A stretch of DNA of 32,270 nucleotides, from the NCBI GenBank assembly GCA_964650965.1, contig CAZYYO010000026.1, positions 1-32,270 on the forward strand, given 5' to 3'. This document shows positions 1 through 7,740 of the stretch, piece by piece. Numbering within the stretch: the stretch's first letter is position 1; each line of letters opens with the position of its first letter. The notes beneath the pieces were generated by a model. That model was not told the origin of the DNA. It saw only the letters and a program-made list of their open reading frames with translations, and did not search any database. This stretch comes from CAZYYO01 sp964650965 (GTDB taxonomy: Bacteria > Bacillota > Clostridia > Lachnospirales > Lachnospiraceae). Made by a program: the position numbers and the translations under genes.

Positions 1-78
1 GAAACTATGCGATTTTCACATAGTCTCAGACCTTGAAAATACTGAATTCTAGGGATTTAGCTCTAAGCCACTCTAGGC
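1..78. other. Region downstream of guaA, no gene seen
   Basis: This is the 3' flank of guaA on the minus strand. The only structure is a short hairpin near bases 4-24 (ACTATG pairing with CATAGT). It could be part of a terminator whose T-run lies beyond the window edge. No coding potential is evident. Confidence 0.3.
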
Positions 79-1623
79 CTACTCAAACTCAATCGTTCCC
101 GGTGGCTTACTGGTCAAATCATAAAATACTCGATTGACCCCTCTCACCTCGTTAATAATTCGAGACATCACTGTCTGCAACACCTCAAATGGAATCTCCG
201 CACTTTCTGCGGTCATAAAATCAATGGTATTGACTGCTCGCAGGGCAACGGCGTAATCGTAGGTTCTCTCATCTCCCATAACACCAACGGAACGCATATT
301 GGTCAGGGCTGCAAAGTACTGACCGATGGTCTTATCTAAGCCTGCTTTTGCGATTTCTTCACGGTAAATAAAATCTGCTTCCTGAACGATTTTAACTTTC
401 TCTTCTGTTACTTCACCGATGATTCTGATTCCCAGTCCTGGACCTGGGAATGGCTGACGGAATACTAAGTATTCCGGAATGCCAAGCTCCAGACCTGCTT
501 TACGAACTTCGTCTTTGAACAGGTCACGAAGCGGCTCGATGATTTCTTTGAAATCAACACAGTCAGGTAAGCCTCCCACATTGTGGTGTGACTTGATAAC
601 TGCAGATTCACCGCCTAATCCACTTTCCACTACGTCTGGATAGATGGTTCCCTGTACCAGATAATCAACCGTTCCAATCTTTTTTGCTTCTTCCTCGAAG
701 ACACGGATAAATTCTTCTCCAATAATCTTTCGTTTTGCTTCCGGCTCGGATACACCGGCTAATTTGCTATAATAACGCTCCTGCGCATTTACACGAATGA
801 AGTTCAAGTCATATGGTCCGTTCGGTCCAAATACCGCCTCAACTTCATCTCCTTCATCCTTACGAAGAAGGCCATGATCTACGAATACGCAGGTAAGTTG
901 CTTACCAATTGCCTTGGATAACAAGACTGCTGCCACAGAAGAGTCTACTCCACCGGACAGTGCACATAACACCTTGCCATCTCCAACCTTTTGACGAATT
1001 GCCTGAATGGAATTTTCAACAAATGAATCCATTCTCCAGGTTCCTTTGCAACCGCAGATGCCTCGTACAAAGTTATGAAGCATCTTGGTTCCTTCTATGG
1101 TGTGAAGCACCTCTGGGTGGAACTGAATTGCATATAGATTGTGCTCCTTATCCTCTGCTGCTGCCACTGGACAATCTGCAGTATGGGCAACAATCTGAAA
1201 TCCCGGTGCCACCTGGGAAATATAATCAAAGTGGCTCATCCAGCATACCGTAGTAGCAGGTACCTGAGCAAATAGTGGAGAGGTCTGTTCTACCATAACT
1301 TCTGTCTTACCATATTCTCTGACTGGTGCCTTCTCTACCTTGCCTCCTAGAACATGCATCATTAGCTGTGCACCATAGCACAAGCCAAGCACTGGAATTC
1401 CTAGCTCAAATAACTCCTTTGTGTAAGTAGGAGAATCTGCCTCATAGCAGCTATTGGGTCCACCGGTGAGAATAATTCCCTTGGGGTTCATTTCCTTAAT
1501 TTTCTCAATGTCTGTTCGGTAAGAATATATTTCGCAGTACACATTGCACTCTCTGACACGTCTTGCAACCAACTGGTTATACTGACCGCCAAAGTCAATG
1601 ACAATTACCTTTTCCTGGTTCAT
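79..1623 (-). CDS. guaA: GMP synthase (glutamine-hydrolysing)
   Basis: Converts XMP to GMP with ATP and glutamine in the cytosol, the last step of guanine nucleotide synthesis. The 514-residue protein has the expected two parts. An N-terminal class I glutamine amidotransferase carries the nucleophile Cys82 in GLCYGAQL and the His169/Glu171 pair in QFHPE. An ATP-pyrophosphatase domain starts with the P-loop SGGVDSS (223-229), followed by a dimerisation domain ending in the typical KPPGTIEFE. I start it at the ATG at 1623 because an AGGAGG site lies at 1633-1638 with 9 nt spacing; the frame opens upstream to 1692 but that extension has no SD and is not family-like. It stands alone on the minus strand, with no convincing sigma-A promoter or purine riboswitch upstream. 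Identification is very secure. Confidence 0.98.
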   Translation of the reverse strand: MNQEKVIVIDFGGQYNQLVARRVRECNVYCEIYSYRTDIEKIKEMNPKGIILTGGPNSCYEADSPTYTKELFELGIPVLGLCYGAQLMMHVLGGKVEKAPVREYGKTEVMVEQTSPLFAQVPATTVCWMSHFDYISQVAPGFQIVAHTADCPVAAAEDKEHNLYAIQFHPEVLHTIEGTKMLHNFVRGICGCKGTWRMDSFVENSIQAIRQKVGDGKVLCALSGGVDSSVAAVLLSKAIGKQLTCVFVDHGLLRKDEGDEVEAVFGPNGPYDLNFIRVNAQERYYSKLAGVSEPEAKRKIIGEEFIRVFEEEAKKIGTVDYLVQGTIYPDVVESGLGGESAVIKSHHNVGGLPDCVDFKEIIEPLRDLFKDEVRKAGLELGIPEYLVFRQPFPGPGLGIRIIGEVTEEKVKIVQEADFIYREEIAKAGLDKTIGQYFAALTNMRSVGVMGDERTYDYAVALRAVNTIDFMTAESAEIPFEVLQTVMSRIINEVRGVNRVFYDLTSKPPGTIEFE

Positions 1624-1948
1624 TCCATCTAACCTCCTGTTAATTTTTACGATTTTTGGGATACGGCTTATAGTAAGTCCCAGCCAAAACAACGCTTATC
1701 ATAAATAAAACGGTAACTATTTTCTTGAAAATGTTCCTCTTTCCCATATTCTATATGGACATAGATAACATCCTTATTATAAAGAAGCTTCCTGGGGTTG
1801 GCAAGCATTTTCCTCTTGGTTTTTTCTATATTTCACGTTTCTTCTTCATTTTTATTTCCAATTGTCCGATAATTATCACAAAGCCTGTTATGCATCTTGG
1901 GCAAAATATTCTGGAATGTGCCTCTCGCTTCCTAGAAAGGAGTCAATC
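1624..1948. other. Divergent intergenic region guaA / FliD-like gene
   Basis: 325 bases without a gene. It holds the guaA SD (1633-1638) and the SD of the rightward gene (AAAGGAG, 1937-1942). A weak rightward promoter candidate is TTGAAA (1725-1730), 16 nt, TATTCT (1747-1752), which would leave a leader near 190 nt. A GTCCGATAA stretch near 1864-1872 resembles the -10 of sigma-28 promoters, but no matching TAAA lies 15 nt upstream. Short open frames here have no ribosome site and look spurious. Confidence 0.35.
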
Positions 1949-2464
1949 ATGAGTTTTAGTGTAAATGCAAATATGTATCTGCGCAACTGCTATGCCACTA
2001 CCAATCGCAGTTTGTGTGTAAAATCCAACCGAAAAGATTTTTCTGATGGAACCCTGTCGTTTGCAGATGCCAGTGCTCTGAAGCGTTCCATCCACAATCT
2101 TCAGAATTTTAACTATTCCTCTACCTCTTCCGATGACAACAAGGAAAATGTGAAATTAACCTACAATCTAAAATCCTTTATTGATTCCTATAATTACACC
2201 CTTGACTCCGGGAAGAAGAGTTCTCAAGAAGATATTACCTCCGCTGTAAAAAATCTGAAACGCACATCAAGTAAATTCAGCAAAGAGTTGAAACGACTTG
2301 GGATTTCCTTTGACAAGGATGGTTATATGTCTATTTCCAGTTCTGCTACGAAAAACATTAAACCTGGCACCTATGAGGAAATGTTCGGCGAGGGCTCTGA
2401 TTACCTGAAGGAATTAAATCGATATTCCAGCCGAATCACCAGCAGGGTAGATGTTCGACTATAA
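1949..2464 (+). CDS. Hypothetical protein with FliD-like C-terminal pattern
   Basis: I do not recognise this 171-residue protein as a named family. It has no signal peptide or membrane segment. It is Ser/Lys/Asn-rich, with predicted helices around residues 55-115. The segment LKSFIDSYNYTLD and the later LGISFDKDGYMSIS, followed by a stretch ending in helical LKELNRYSSRI, echo the C-terminal part of flagellar cap protein FliD ('..LGI..DKDG.LSI..'). That likeness is by eye only. The ATG at 1949 is chosen because AAAGGAG precedes it; 29 upstream codons remain open but have no ribosome site. It is monocistronic and followed at once by a terminator hairpin. No other flagellar genes lie in the window, so a motility role is not supported by context. 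Confidence 0.7.
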   Translation: MSFSVNANMYLRNCYATTNRSLCVKSNRKDFSDGTLSFADASALKRSIHNLQNFNYSSTSSDDNKENVKLTYNLKSFIDSYNYTLDSGKKSSQEDITSAVKNLKRTSSKFSKELKRLGISFDKDGYMSISSSATKNIKPGTYEEMFGEGSDYLKELNRYSSRITSRVDVRL

Positions 2465-2468
2465 AAAG

Positions 2469-2515
2469 AAGGATATGGTATCATCAAATGACTGATTGAC
2501 ACCATATCCTTTTTT
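2469..2515 (+). terminator. Rho-independent terminator (probably bidirectional)
   Basis: An 11-bp perfect stem, AAGGATATGGT (2469-2479) with ACCATATCCTT (2501-2511), is followed by a T-run on the plus strand. On the minus strand it is also followed by a T-rich stretch, so it may end uraA transcripts too. Confidence 0.85.
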
Positions 2516-2590
2516 CATATGTTCAAAGGATACTTTATGTATTTAATTTACATAACTGATTGTTTCTAACAATTCTCTAACAGCATTCCT

Positions 2591-3955
2591 CTACAGCTTC
2601 ATACCATCTTTTGCTACCAATTCGCCTTCAACCTTTTCGTCAAATTCGTAATCTTTGCCAGGTAATACCGCATTGAGCAGAATACCAAGAATTGCTGCAA
2701 TTGCTAAGGAAGTTAATGTAATGGATGTTCCAGCAATGGTAAAGGTCAGTCCATCGGAAAATCCCAAACCGCTAACCAGGATAACTGCTGCAATAATCAG
2801 GTTTCTGGATTTGGTGAAATCCACCTTGTTTTCTACCACATTTCTTACACCAATGGCTGAAATCATTCCGTATAAGATGAAGCTGACACCGCCAATGATT
2901 GCAGTAGGCATGGAGCCAATAAGCTCGGCCACCTTAGGTGAAAAGCTTAAGATAATTGCATATACTGCTGCAAGACGAATTACTTTGGGATCATGTACCC
3001 GGCTTAATTCCAATACGCCTGTATTCTCACCGTATGTTGTATTGGCAGGTCCACCAATCATTCCGGAAAATGCAGTAGCAAGACCATCACCAATTAAGGT
3101 TCTGTGAAGACCTGGATCTTCAATGTAATTCTCTCCAACCGTAGCAGAAATTGCTGACATATCGCCGATATGCTCCATCATAGTAGCTAATGCAATCGGT
3201 GCCATAACCAGAATTGCAGTAATGTCGAATTTGCACCACTGAAATGGCTGAAGCTGAACCCAGTGTGCTGAAGCTACTGAGGTAAATTCTAAGATTGCAC
3301 TTCCGTCTGTATTGGTCATGCCTGCTCCATTAAATATCAATGCGGCTGCATAAGATATCACAACACCCATAAGAATTGGGATAATCTTAAACATTCCCTT
3401 GCCCCAGATATTGAAGATAACGATAACTGCAAACGCAATAATTGCCAGCAGCCAGTTAGAGCTTGCATTGGTTACCGCAGATGGTGCCAATGATAATCCG
3501 ATACAGATAATAATTGGTCCTGTTACTACCGGAGGAAGGAATCTCATAACCTTCTTCACGCCAACCAGCTTAATAATAAATGCAAGGACAAAATACAGCA
3601 GTCCAGCAACCACAATACCGCCACATGCGTATGGAAGCTTTTCTCCCATGGTCATATCTGCATAGATACCAGTATCTAAACTTGCAATCATTGCAAATCC
3701 ACCCAGGAAGGCAAAAGAAGAGCCTAAAAAAGCAGGCACTTTATTCTTGGAAATCAGGTGGAAAATAAGAGTTCCTACACCTGCACAGAATAAGGTAACC
3801 TGTACGTTAAGTCCTTCGCCTTCGAAGTAATTATTAACTAAGATTGGTACTAAAATAGTTGCACCGAACATTGCAAACATATGCTGCAAACCTAAGAGTA
3901 ACATTTTGGGCACACCAAGTGTCCTGGCATCACGAATTGTTTCTTTGTTATTCAT
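2591..3955 (-). CDS. uraA: Uracil/xanthine permease, NCS2 family (UraA-type)
   Basis: An inner-membrane nucleobase:H+ symporter of the NCS2/NAT family. The 454-residue protein opens with the family pattern KMLLLGLQHMFAMFGATILV and has about 14 hydrophobic segments, the usual number. The central substrate region includes MMEHIGDMSAIS and the motif GGPANTTYGENTGV, typical of the uracil branch rather than the xanthine/urate branch. It starts at the ATG at 3955 with SD AAAGGAA a few bases upstream. It is divergent from upp, the enzyme that would trap imported uracil as UMP, which supports uracil as substrate. A good promoter lies at 3989-4017. No PyrR-type attenuator leader is visible; the leader is short. 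Substrate is inferred from motifs and neighbour. Confidence 0.92.
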   Translation of the reverse strand: MNNKETIRDARTLGVPKMLLLGLQHMFAMFGATILVPILVNNYFEGEGLNVQVTLFCAGVGTLIFHLISKNKVPAFLGSSFAFLGGFAMIASLDTGIYADMTMGEKLPYACGGIVVAGLLYFVLAFIIKLVGVKKVMRFLPPVVTGPIIICIGLSLAPSAVTNASSNWLLAIIAFAVIVIFNIWGKGMFKIIPILMGVVISYAAALIFNGAGMTNTDGSAILEFTSVASAHWVQLQPFQWCKFDITAILVMAPIALATMMEHIGDMSAISATVGENYIEDPGLHRTLIGDGLATAFSGMIGGPANTTYGENTGVLELSRVHDPKVIRLAAVYAIILSFSPKVAELIGSMPTAIIGGVSFILYGMISAIGVRNVVENKVDFTKSRNLIIAAVILVSGLGFSDGLTFTIAGTSITLTSLAIAAILGILLNAVLPGKDYEFDEKVEGELVAKDGMKL

Positions 3956-3988
3956 AATTCACCGTTCCTTTCTTTTTTCCCTTTCAAA

Positions 3989-4017
3989 AGTATAGCGATT
4001 TTTATCCTATTTAGCAA
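3989..4017 (-). promoter_or_regulatory. Sigma-A promoter of the uracil permease gene
   Basis: Read on the minus strand: -35 TTGCTA (4017-4012), 17 nt spacer, -10 TATACT (3994-3989). The predicted start is about 30 nt upstream of the ATG, leaving no room for an attenuator. Confidence 0.7.
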
Positions 4018-4064
4018 CATTTTTCTACTGTTTGCTTTCGTTCTTATACAAATGGAAGTTCTCA

Positions 4065-4093
4065 TTGACTTATGGTGCCGATTATTCTAAAAT
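4065..4093 (+). promoter_or_regulatory. Sigma-A promoter of upp
   Basis: -35 TTGACT (4065-4070), exactly 17 nt, -10 TAAAAT (4088-4093). The leader to the ATG at 4171 is about 70 nt and ends in an AGGAGG site (4160-4165). It lies back to back with the permease promoter, with about 50 bp between the two -35 boxes. Confidence 0.75.
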
Positions 4094-4170
4094 TTTAGGA
4101 AGAATGTAAGTAGGATAGATACGGAAAATGTCCTGCACAATCGACGAAAATATTCCACAGGAGGAAAACA

Positions 4171-4800
4171 ATGGAAAACGTAAAAATTATGGATCATCCA
4201 CTGATCCAGCATAAGATCTCTATGTTAAGAGATAAGAAAACAGGTACAAATGAATTCCGTACCTTAGTAGAAGAAATTGCAATGTTAATGGGGTTTGAAG
4301 CTTTAAGAGATCTTCCCACAGAGGACGTTACAATTGAGACACCAATTGAAACCTGTCAGTCTCCAATGATTGCCGGCAAGAAACTGGCTGTTGTTCCAAT
4401 TCTTCGTGCAGGACTTGGTATGGTTGGCGGTATCTTAAATCTGGTTCCTACTGCAAAGGTAGGACATATCGGTCTTTACCGTGACCCAGAAACCCACGAG
4501 CCTCACGAATATTACTGCAAGCTGCCTGAACCAATCGATCAGAGATGTATTCTTGTTGTTGATCCTATGCTGGCAACCGGTGGTTCCGGTGCAGAAGCCA
4601 TTGACTTCATTAAACAGCACGGTGGCAAGAATATTAAATTCATGTGCATTATCGCTGCACCAGAAGGTTTAAAGAGATTACATGAAGCACACCCTGACAT
4701 TCAGATTTATGTTGGTCATCTAGACCGAGAGCTGAACAAGGACGCCTATATTTGCCCAGGCCTGGGAGATGCTGGAGATAGAATCTTCGGAACCAAATAA
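4171..4800 (+). CDS. upp: Uracil phosphoribosyltransferase
   Basis: A cytosolic enzyme joining uracil to PRPP to give UMP in pyrimidine salvage. The 209-residue length is exactly typical. The PRPP-binding loop is VVDPMLATGGSG (129-140), and the family motif PILRAGLGMVGG occurs at 76-87. The C-terminal uracil-binding stretch YICPGLGDAGDRIFG is intact. The AGGAGG site and ATG at 4171 are unambiguous. The neighbouring divergent gene encodes the matching permease, and a shikimate-kinase-like gene follows 29 bp downstream and is probably co-transcribed up to the terminator at 5349-5405. Confidence 0.98.
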   Translation: MENVKIMDHPLIQHKISMLRDKKTGTNEFRTLVEEIAMLMGFEALRDLPTEDVTIETPIETCQSPMIAGKKLAVVPILRAGLGMVGGILNLVPTAKVGHIGLYRDPETHEPHEYYCKLPEPIDQRCILVVDPMLATGGSGAEAIDFIKQHGGKNIKFMCIIAAPEGLKRLHEAHPDIQIYVGHLDRELNKDAYICPGLGDAGDRIFGTK

Positions 4801-4829
4801 TAAAAGAATAGACAGAAAGATACGATATT

Positions 4830-5345
4830 ATGACAAATCAGCAAGAGACAAATAATAATATTATATTCATTGGTATGCCTGGTGTTGGCAAAAGCACCAT
4901 TGGAGTTATCCTGGCAAAAGTATTAAACTATTCCTTTATTGATTCCGACCTGGTAATTCAAAAAGAAATGGGAAGGCGGCTTAAGGATATCATTTCCCAG
5001 GAAGGTCTGGAAGGCTTTAATGCCATTGAAAACCGTATCAACAGCCAGATTAATGCTGAGAAAAGCATTATTGCTACTGGTGGCAGTGCTGTATATGGTT
5101 CGGATGCCATGAAGCATTTTCAAGACATTGGGCAAATTATTTACCTTCGCATCAGCTACCAAAATGTGAAGAAACGTCTGGGGAATCTAGACGAACGTGG
5201 TGTGGTACATAAGCCAGGGCAGACACTGCGTGACTTATTTCTGGAACGCACGGTGTTATATGAGCAATATGCTGATTTGATTATCGATGTGGACCACAAA
5301 AACATTGAGACTATTATTGATGAAATCGTATCCAAAATAAAGTAA
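4830..5345 (+). CDS. Shikimate kinase-like P-loop protein
   Basis: The fold and length (171 residues) are those of shikimate kinase, which phosphorylates shikimate in the chorismate pathway. Walker A is GMPGVGKST (15-23), the substrate/Mg motif is DSD (38-40), and an arginine in the usual C-terminal place is Arg140. Two positions differ from classical AroK. The Arg of the conserved 'FR' that holds the shikimate carboxylate is Asn64 here (GFNAIE), and the GGG loop is GGS (84-86). The LID has LDERGVV in place of the common R-P-L-type ending. It lies 29 bp after upp, not among aro genes. It may still be a shikimate kinase, or a paralogue phosphorylating another small substrate; I cannot decide from sequence alone. 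The SD before the ATG at 4830 is weak (AGAAAGA). Confidence 0.8.
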   Translation: MTNQQETNNNIIFIGMPGVGKSTIGVILAKVLNYSFIDSDLVIQKEMGRRLKDIISQEGLEGFNAIENRINSQINAEKSIIATGGSAVYGSDAMKHFQDIGQIIYLRISYQNVKKRLGNLDERGVVHKPGQTLRDLFLERTVLYEQYADLIIDVDHKNIETIIDEIVSKIK

Positions 5346-5348
5346 TAC

Positions 5349-5405
5349 AAAAAAGGACAATCGGTTTCCTGCATCTAAAATGCAAGGAATCGGTTGTCCT
5401 TTTTA
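5349..5405. terminator. Bidirectional terminator between convergent genes
   Basis: A long imperfect hairpin with outer arms AAAAGGACAA and TTGTCCTTTT, flanked by A-run and T-run. It lies between the convergent shikimate-kinase-like gene and the SGNH hydrolase gene and suits both directions. Confidence 0.85.
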
Positions 5406-5416
5406 TATGATTTCCT

Positions 5417-6154
5417 TTACTTACGAACCACGGCTGCGTTTTCTCCCATTTCAGCCACTGCCTGATCCAGGGCTGGAATAATATAAGCGTTAGCCCACCT
5501 CTTTTGTCCCATCTGGTTCAGATGAATCTGATCCTTTACAAATAATTCCTGTGCAAAAGCTCCATCTGCATAGGTCATATCCTGAGAATCCACATAGGTC
5601 ATATAGGGCGTCTCCTGACACATTTCCTTCAGCTGTCGATTCACCTCTAAGGTCAAATCCAGATACTGCTTTCTGCCCGGTAGCAGAAGACCTGCCATTA
5701 CCAGAAACTGTGCCTGTGGCAATTTCTCATGAAACATCTGAAACATCTCTTTCTTGCGCTTCATGCAAAAATCTATTTTCTCCTGATCACTGCCGGAAAC
5801 ATTTACATAATCATTAGAGCCTGTCTGAAATACTACAATGAATGGATGAAAAGGATACAGCAGCAGATTGGCATATTTGATTAAGGCTGCATCATCACTT
5901 CCACCAAATCCATGATTCACTATCTTATATTGCGGAATATCTTCTTCCATAGTCTTCCACAGAGTAAAATTGCTCGCTCCATAGAATAGAATCTGTCCCT
6001 GACATAGCTTTGGATCATCCTTCTTTGCCAGTCTATCCACTGCCAGCTTCTTCCATGGTCCGAAATAATTTACTCCCATAGACCATAGCATATAAATGAC
6101 ATATGCTGCGATTAATACCACCACAATACCTGCTATAATAATTCCTTTGTTCAT
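5417..6154 (-). CDS. Membrane-anchored SGNH/GDSL-family hydrolase
   Basis: A 245-residue esterase-type hydrolase with one N-terminal membrane helix (about residues 4-23) and no cleavage motif, so the catalytic domain is probably outside the membrane but tethered. SGNH blocks are readable: nucleophile Ser61 in YGASN (the usual GDS is GAS), Gly in HGFGG (81-85), Asn114 in GSND (112-115), and the Asp208/His211 pair in DQIHLN. The substrate is unknown; the family includes lipases, deacetylases and acyl-protein or polysaccharide esterases. The start at 6154 has a GGAGG site 10 nt away; the frame is open to 6244 but that part overlaps the CoA-transferase gene. It is the last gene of the AtuA/CoA-transferase operon, 32 bp after the CoA-transferase stop. 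Confidence 0.9.
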   Translation of the reverse strand: MNKGIIIAGIVVVLIAAYVIYMLWSMGVNYFGPWKKLAVDRLAKKDDPKLCQGQILFYGASNFTLWKTMEEDIPQYKIVNHGFGGSDDAALIKYANLLLYPFHPFIVVFQTGSNDYVNVSGSDQEKIDFCMKRKKEMFQMFHEKLPQAQFLVMAGLLLPGRKQYLDLTLEVNRQLKEMCQETPYMTYVDSQDMTYADGAFAQELFVKDQIHLNQMGQKRWANAYIIPALDQAVAEMGENAAVVRK

Positions 6155-6186
6155 AATATCTGTTCCTCCAATAGCCTTTTTACTAT

Positions 6187-7386
6187 TTAAATCACATTTT
6201 TTTCTCTTAGTTGCTGAATTTCCTTCGGTTCCATATGAAGCCACTGTCCATATATTTCATCATTATCCTGCCCTAAAGTAGGAGCCGGACAAGTAATGTG
6301 AGGCATGGTATCCATCATTTTAATCGGATCTCCATTTGCTACCATTTCTCCAATAACCGGGTGCTGCACCTTCACAAACATTTCACGATCCTTTGCAATA
6401 TGTTCATCTTCTAGTATCTGACTGCAATCATAAATCGGTCCTGCAGGGATACCATTCTCCAGCAACAAGTTGGTGATTTCTTCCACAGTATAGTCTTTTG
6501 CCCAATTTTCCACAATAGCCTTTAGATCCAGCTCATGTTTCACTCGCTGCTGATTATTGCAGAAGCGTTGTTCCTGCTCTAACTGTGGTAATTTCATAAT
6601 ATCCACCGAAAACTTGTGAAACAACTTATCATTTCCACAGGCAATAATTACCAAACCATCCCTGGCATGATAGGAATTGTATGGTGCAATCGCTGCATAT
6701 GCATTTCCATTTCTCTCATATAGCTTTCCTGATTCCATATATCGAATATATGCATTTTCCAGACTATTCACCACACAATCCACCAGGGCTACATCCACCT
6801 TTTGTCCATGTCCAATAATATTTCTTGCATTTACCGCTGCCAGAATTCCTATGGCGGTATTCAATCCTGCCAGAATATCTCCCATTGCATTTCCTGCCCT
6901 GGTTGGATCACTCCCCTTATCTCCGGTTAGGCTCATCAAGCCTCCCATTGCCTGTGCCAGAATATCATACCCTGGTCGATTGGAATATCTCCCATAGGAG
7001 CCAAAGCCAGATGTAGCTGCATAAATCAGTTGGTCATTCACCTCCCGCAATCTGTCATACCCAAGTCCTAGACGTTCCATAACTCCAGGACGATAGTTCT
7101 CAATTAAGATATCTGCCTGCTTTACCAATTCCAGCAGTATTCTCTTTCCCTCCTCTTCCTTCAAATTCAGAGTAATGCCCTTCTTGCTTCGGTTCAGATT
7201 GGCATAATAAATACTCTCTCCATTACGAAAGGGTCCATAGGATCTTGCATCATCCCCCCGTCCCGGGACTTCTATTTTAATTACGGTAGCTCCCATATCC
7301 CCTAATATTGATGCCGTATAAGGTCCGGCTACAACTCTTGTAAGATCTAATACCACAAGATTAGATAATGCCCCTGTTTCACTCAT
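6187..7386 (-). CDS. Class III CoA-transferase (CaiB/BaiF family)
   Basis: A cytosolic enzyme moving CoA between carboxylic acids. The 399-residue length is normal. The N-terminal motif LDLTRVVAGPYTASILGDMG and the later ENYRPGVMERLGLGY are family hallmarks. The catalytic aspartate is Asp170 in GNAMGDILAG, the position that forms the aspartyl-CoA anhydride in formyl-CoA transferase. Its start overlaps the end of the upstream AtuA C-terminal-domain gene by 8 bp, which points to translational coupling. The donor and acceptor acids are unknown; with an AtuA-family partner, activation of a branched or hydroxy acid for degradation is a reasonable inference, not shown. Confidence 0.93.
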   Translation of the reverse strand: MSETGALSNLVVLDLTRVVAGPYTASILGDMGATVIKIEVPGRGDDARSYGPFRNGESIYYANLNRSKKGITLNLKEEEGKRILLELVKQADILIENYRPGVMERLGLGYDRLREVNDQLIYAATSGFGSYGRYSNRPGYDILAQAMGGLMSLTGDKGSDPTRAGNAMGDILAGLNTAIGILAAVNARNIIGHGQKVDVALVDCVVNSLENAYIRYMESGKLYERNGNAYAAIAPYNSYHARDGLVIIACGNDKLFHKFSVDIMKLPQLEQEQRFCNNQQRVKHELDLKAIVENWAKDYTVEEITNLLLENGIPAGPIYDCSQILEDEHIAKDREMFVKVQHPVIGEMVANGDPIKMMDTMPHITCPAPTLGQDNDEIYGQWLHMEPKEIQQLREKNVI

Positions 7387-7726
7387 TGCTTATCTCCTTG
7401 TATTCCTCATCACTTACCTGTATTTTCATTCTCATAAACGCAGATGCCATGGATTTCCCCAGACTGTCTAACCGCAGAGAATGTGTTGCCCCACCTCCTA
7501 GTGCATGCTTCATTAGATAATTAAATCCGTCCAGACTGGGCACATCATATCGGGTAATCTCCCCTTGCACCATATCTTTAAAATGTTTTCTTACTTTCTC
7601 AACGGTTACTTCTCTGGCAATAATCTGGTAATACTGGGGCTTTCTTGCAAAAATACACACGTTACTGGTATCTCCTTTGTCTCCGGAACGCCCATGTGCA
7701 ATCTGATTTAAATATATTTCTACCAC
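7379..7726 (-). CDS. AtuA C-terminal (ferredoxin-fold) domain protein
   Basis: A 115-residue stand-alone version of the small domain that follows the large AtuA domain in full-length AtuA proteins. Hallmarks are the opening IAHGRSGDKGDTSNVCIFA and the LGGGATHSLRLDSLGKSMA stretch. It lies 14 bp downstream of the large AtuA-domain gene and overlaps the CoA-transferase start by 8 bp. In Pseudomonas AtuA, needed for growth on acyclic terpenes, the two domains are fused; here they are split into adjacent genes that very likely form one complex. The biochemical reaction of AtuA itself is not established as far as I know. Confidence 0.85.
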   Translation of the reverse strand: MVEIYLNQIAHGRSGDKGDTSNVCIFARKPQYYQIIAREVTVEKVRKHFKDMVQGEITRYDVPSLDGFNYLMKHALGGGATHSLRLDSLGKSMASAFMRMKIQVSDEEYKEISNE

Positions 7727-7740
7727 TATTTTCTCCTCTC

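Noticed and set aside
1..30. Purine riboswitch downstream of guaA
   Set aside because: A GACTATG-like string is present on the minus strand, but the remaining conserved junction bases are missing; it is only a small hairpin.
909..1253. Plus-strand open frame opposite guaA, and similar antisense frames elsewhere
   Set aside because: Shadows of real genes on the other strand; no ribosome sites or recognisable domains.
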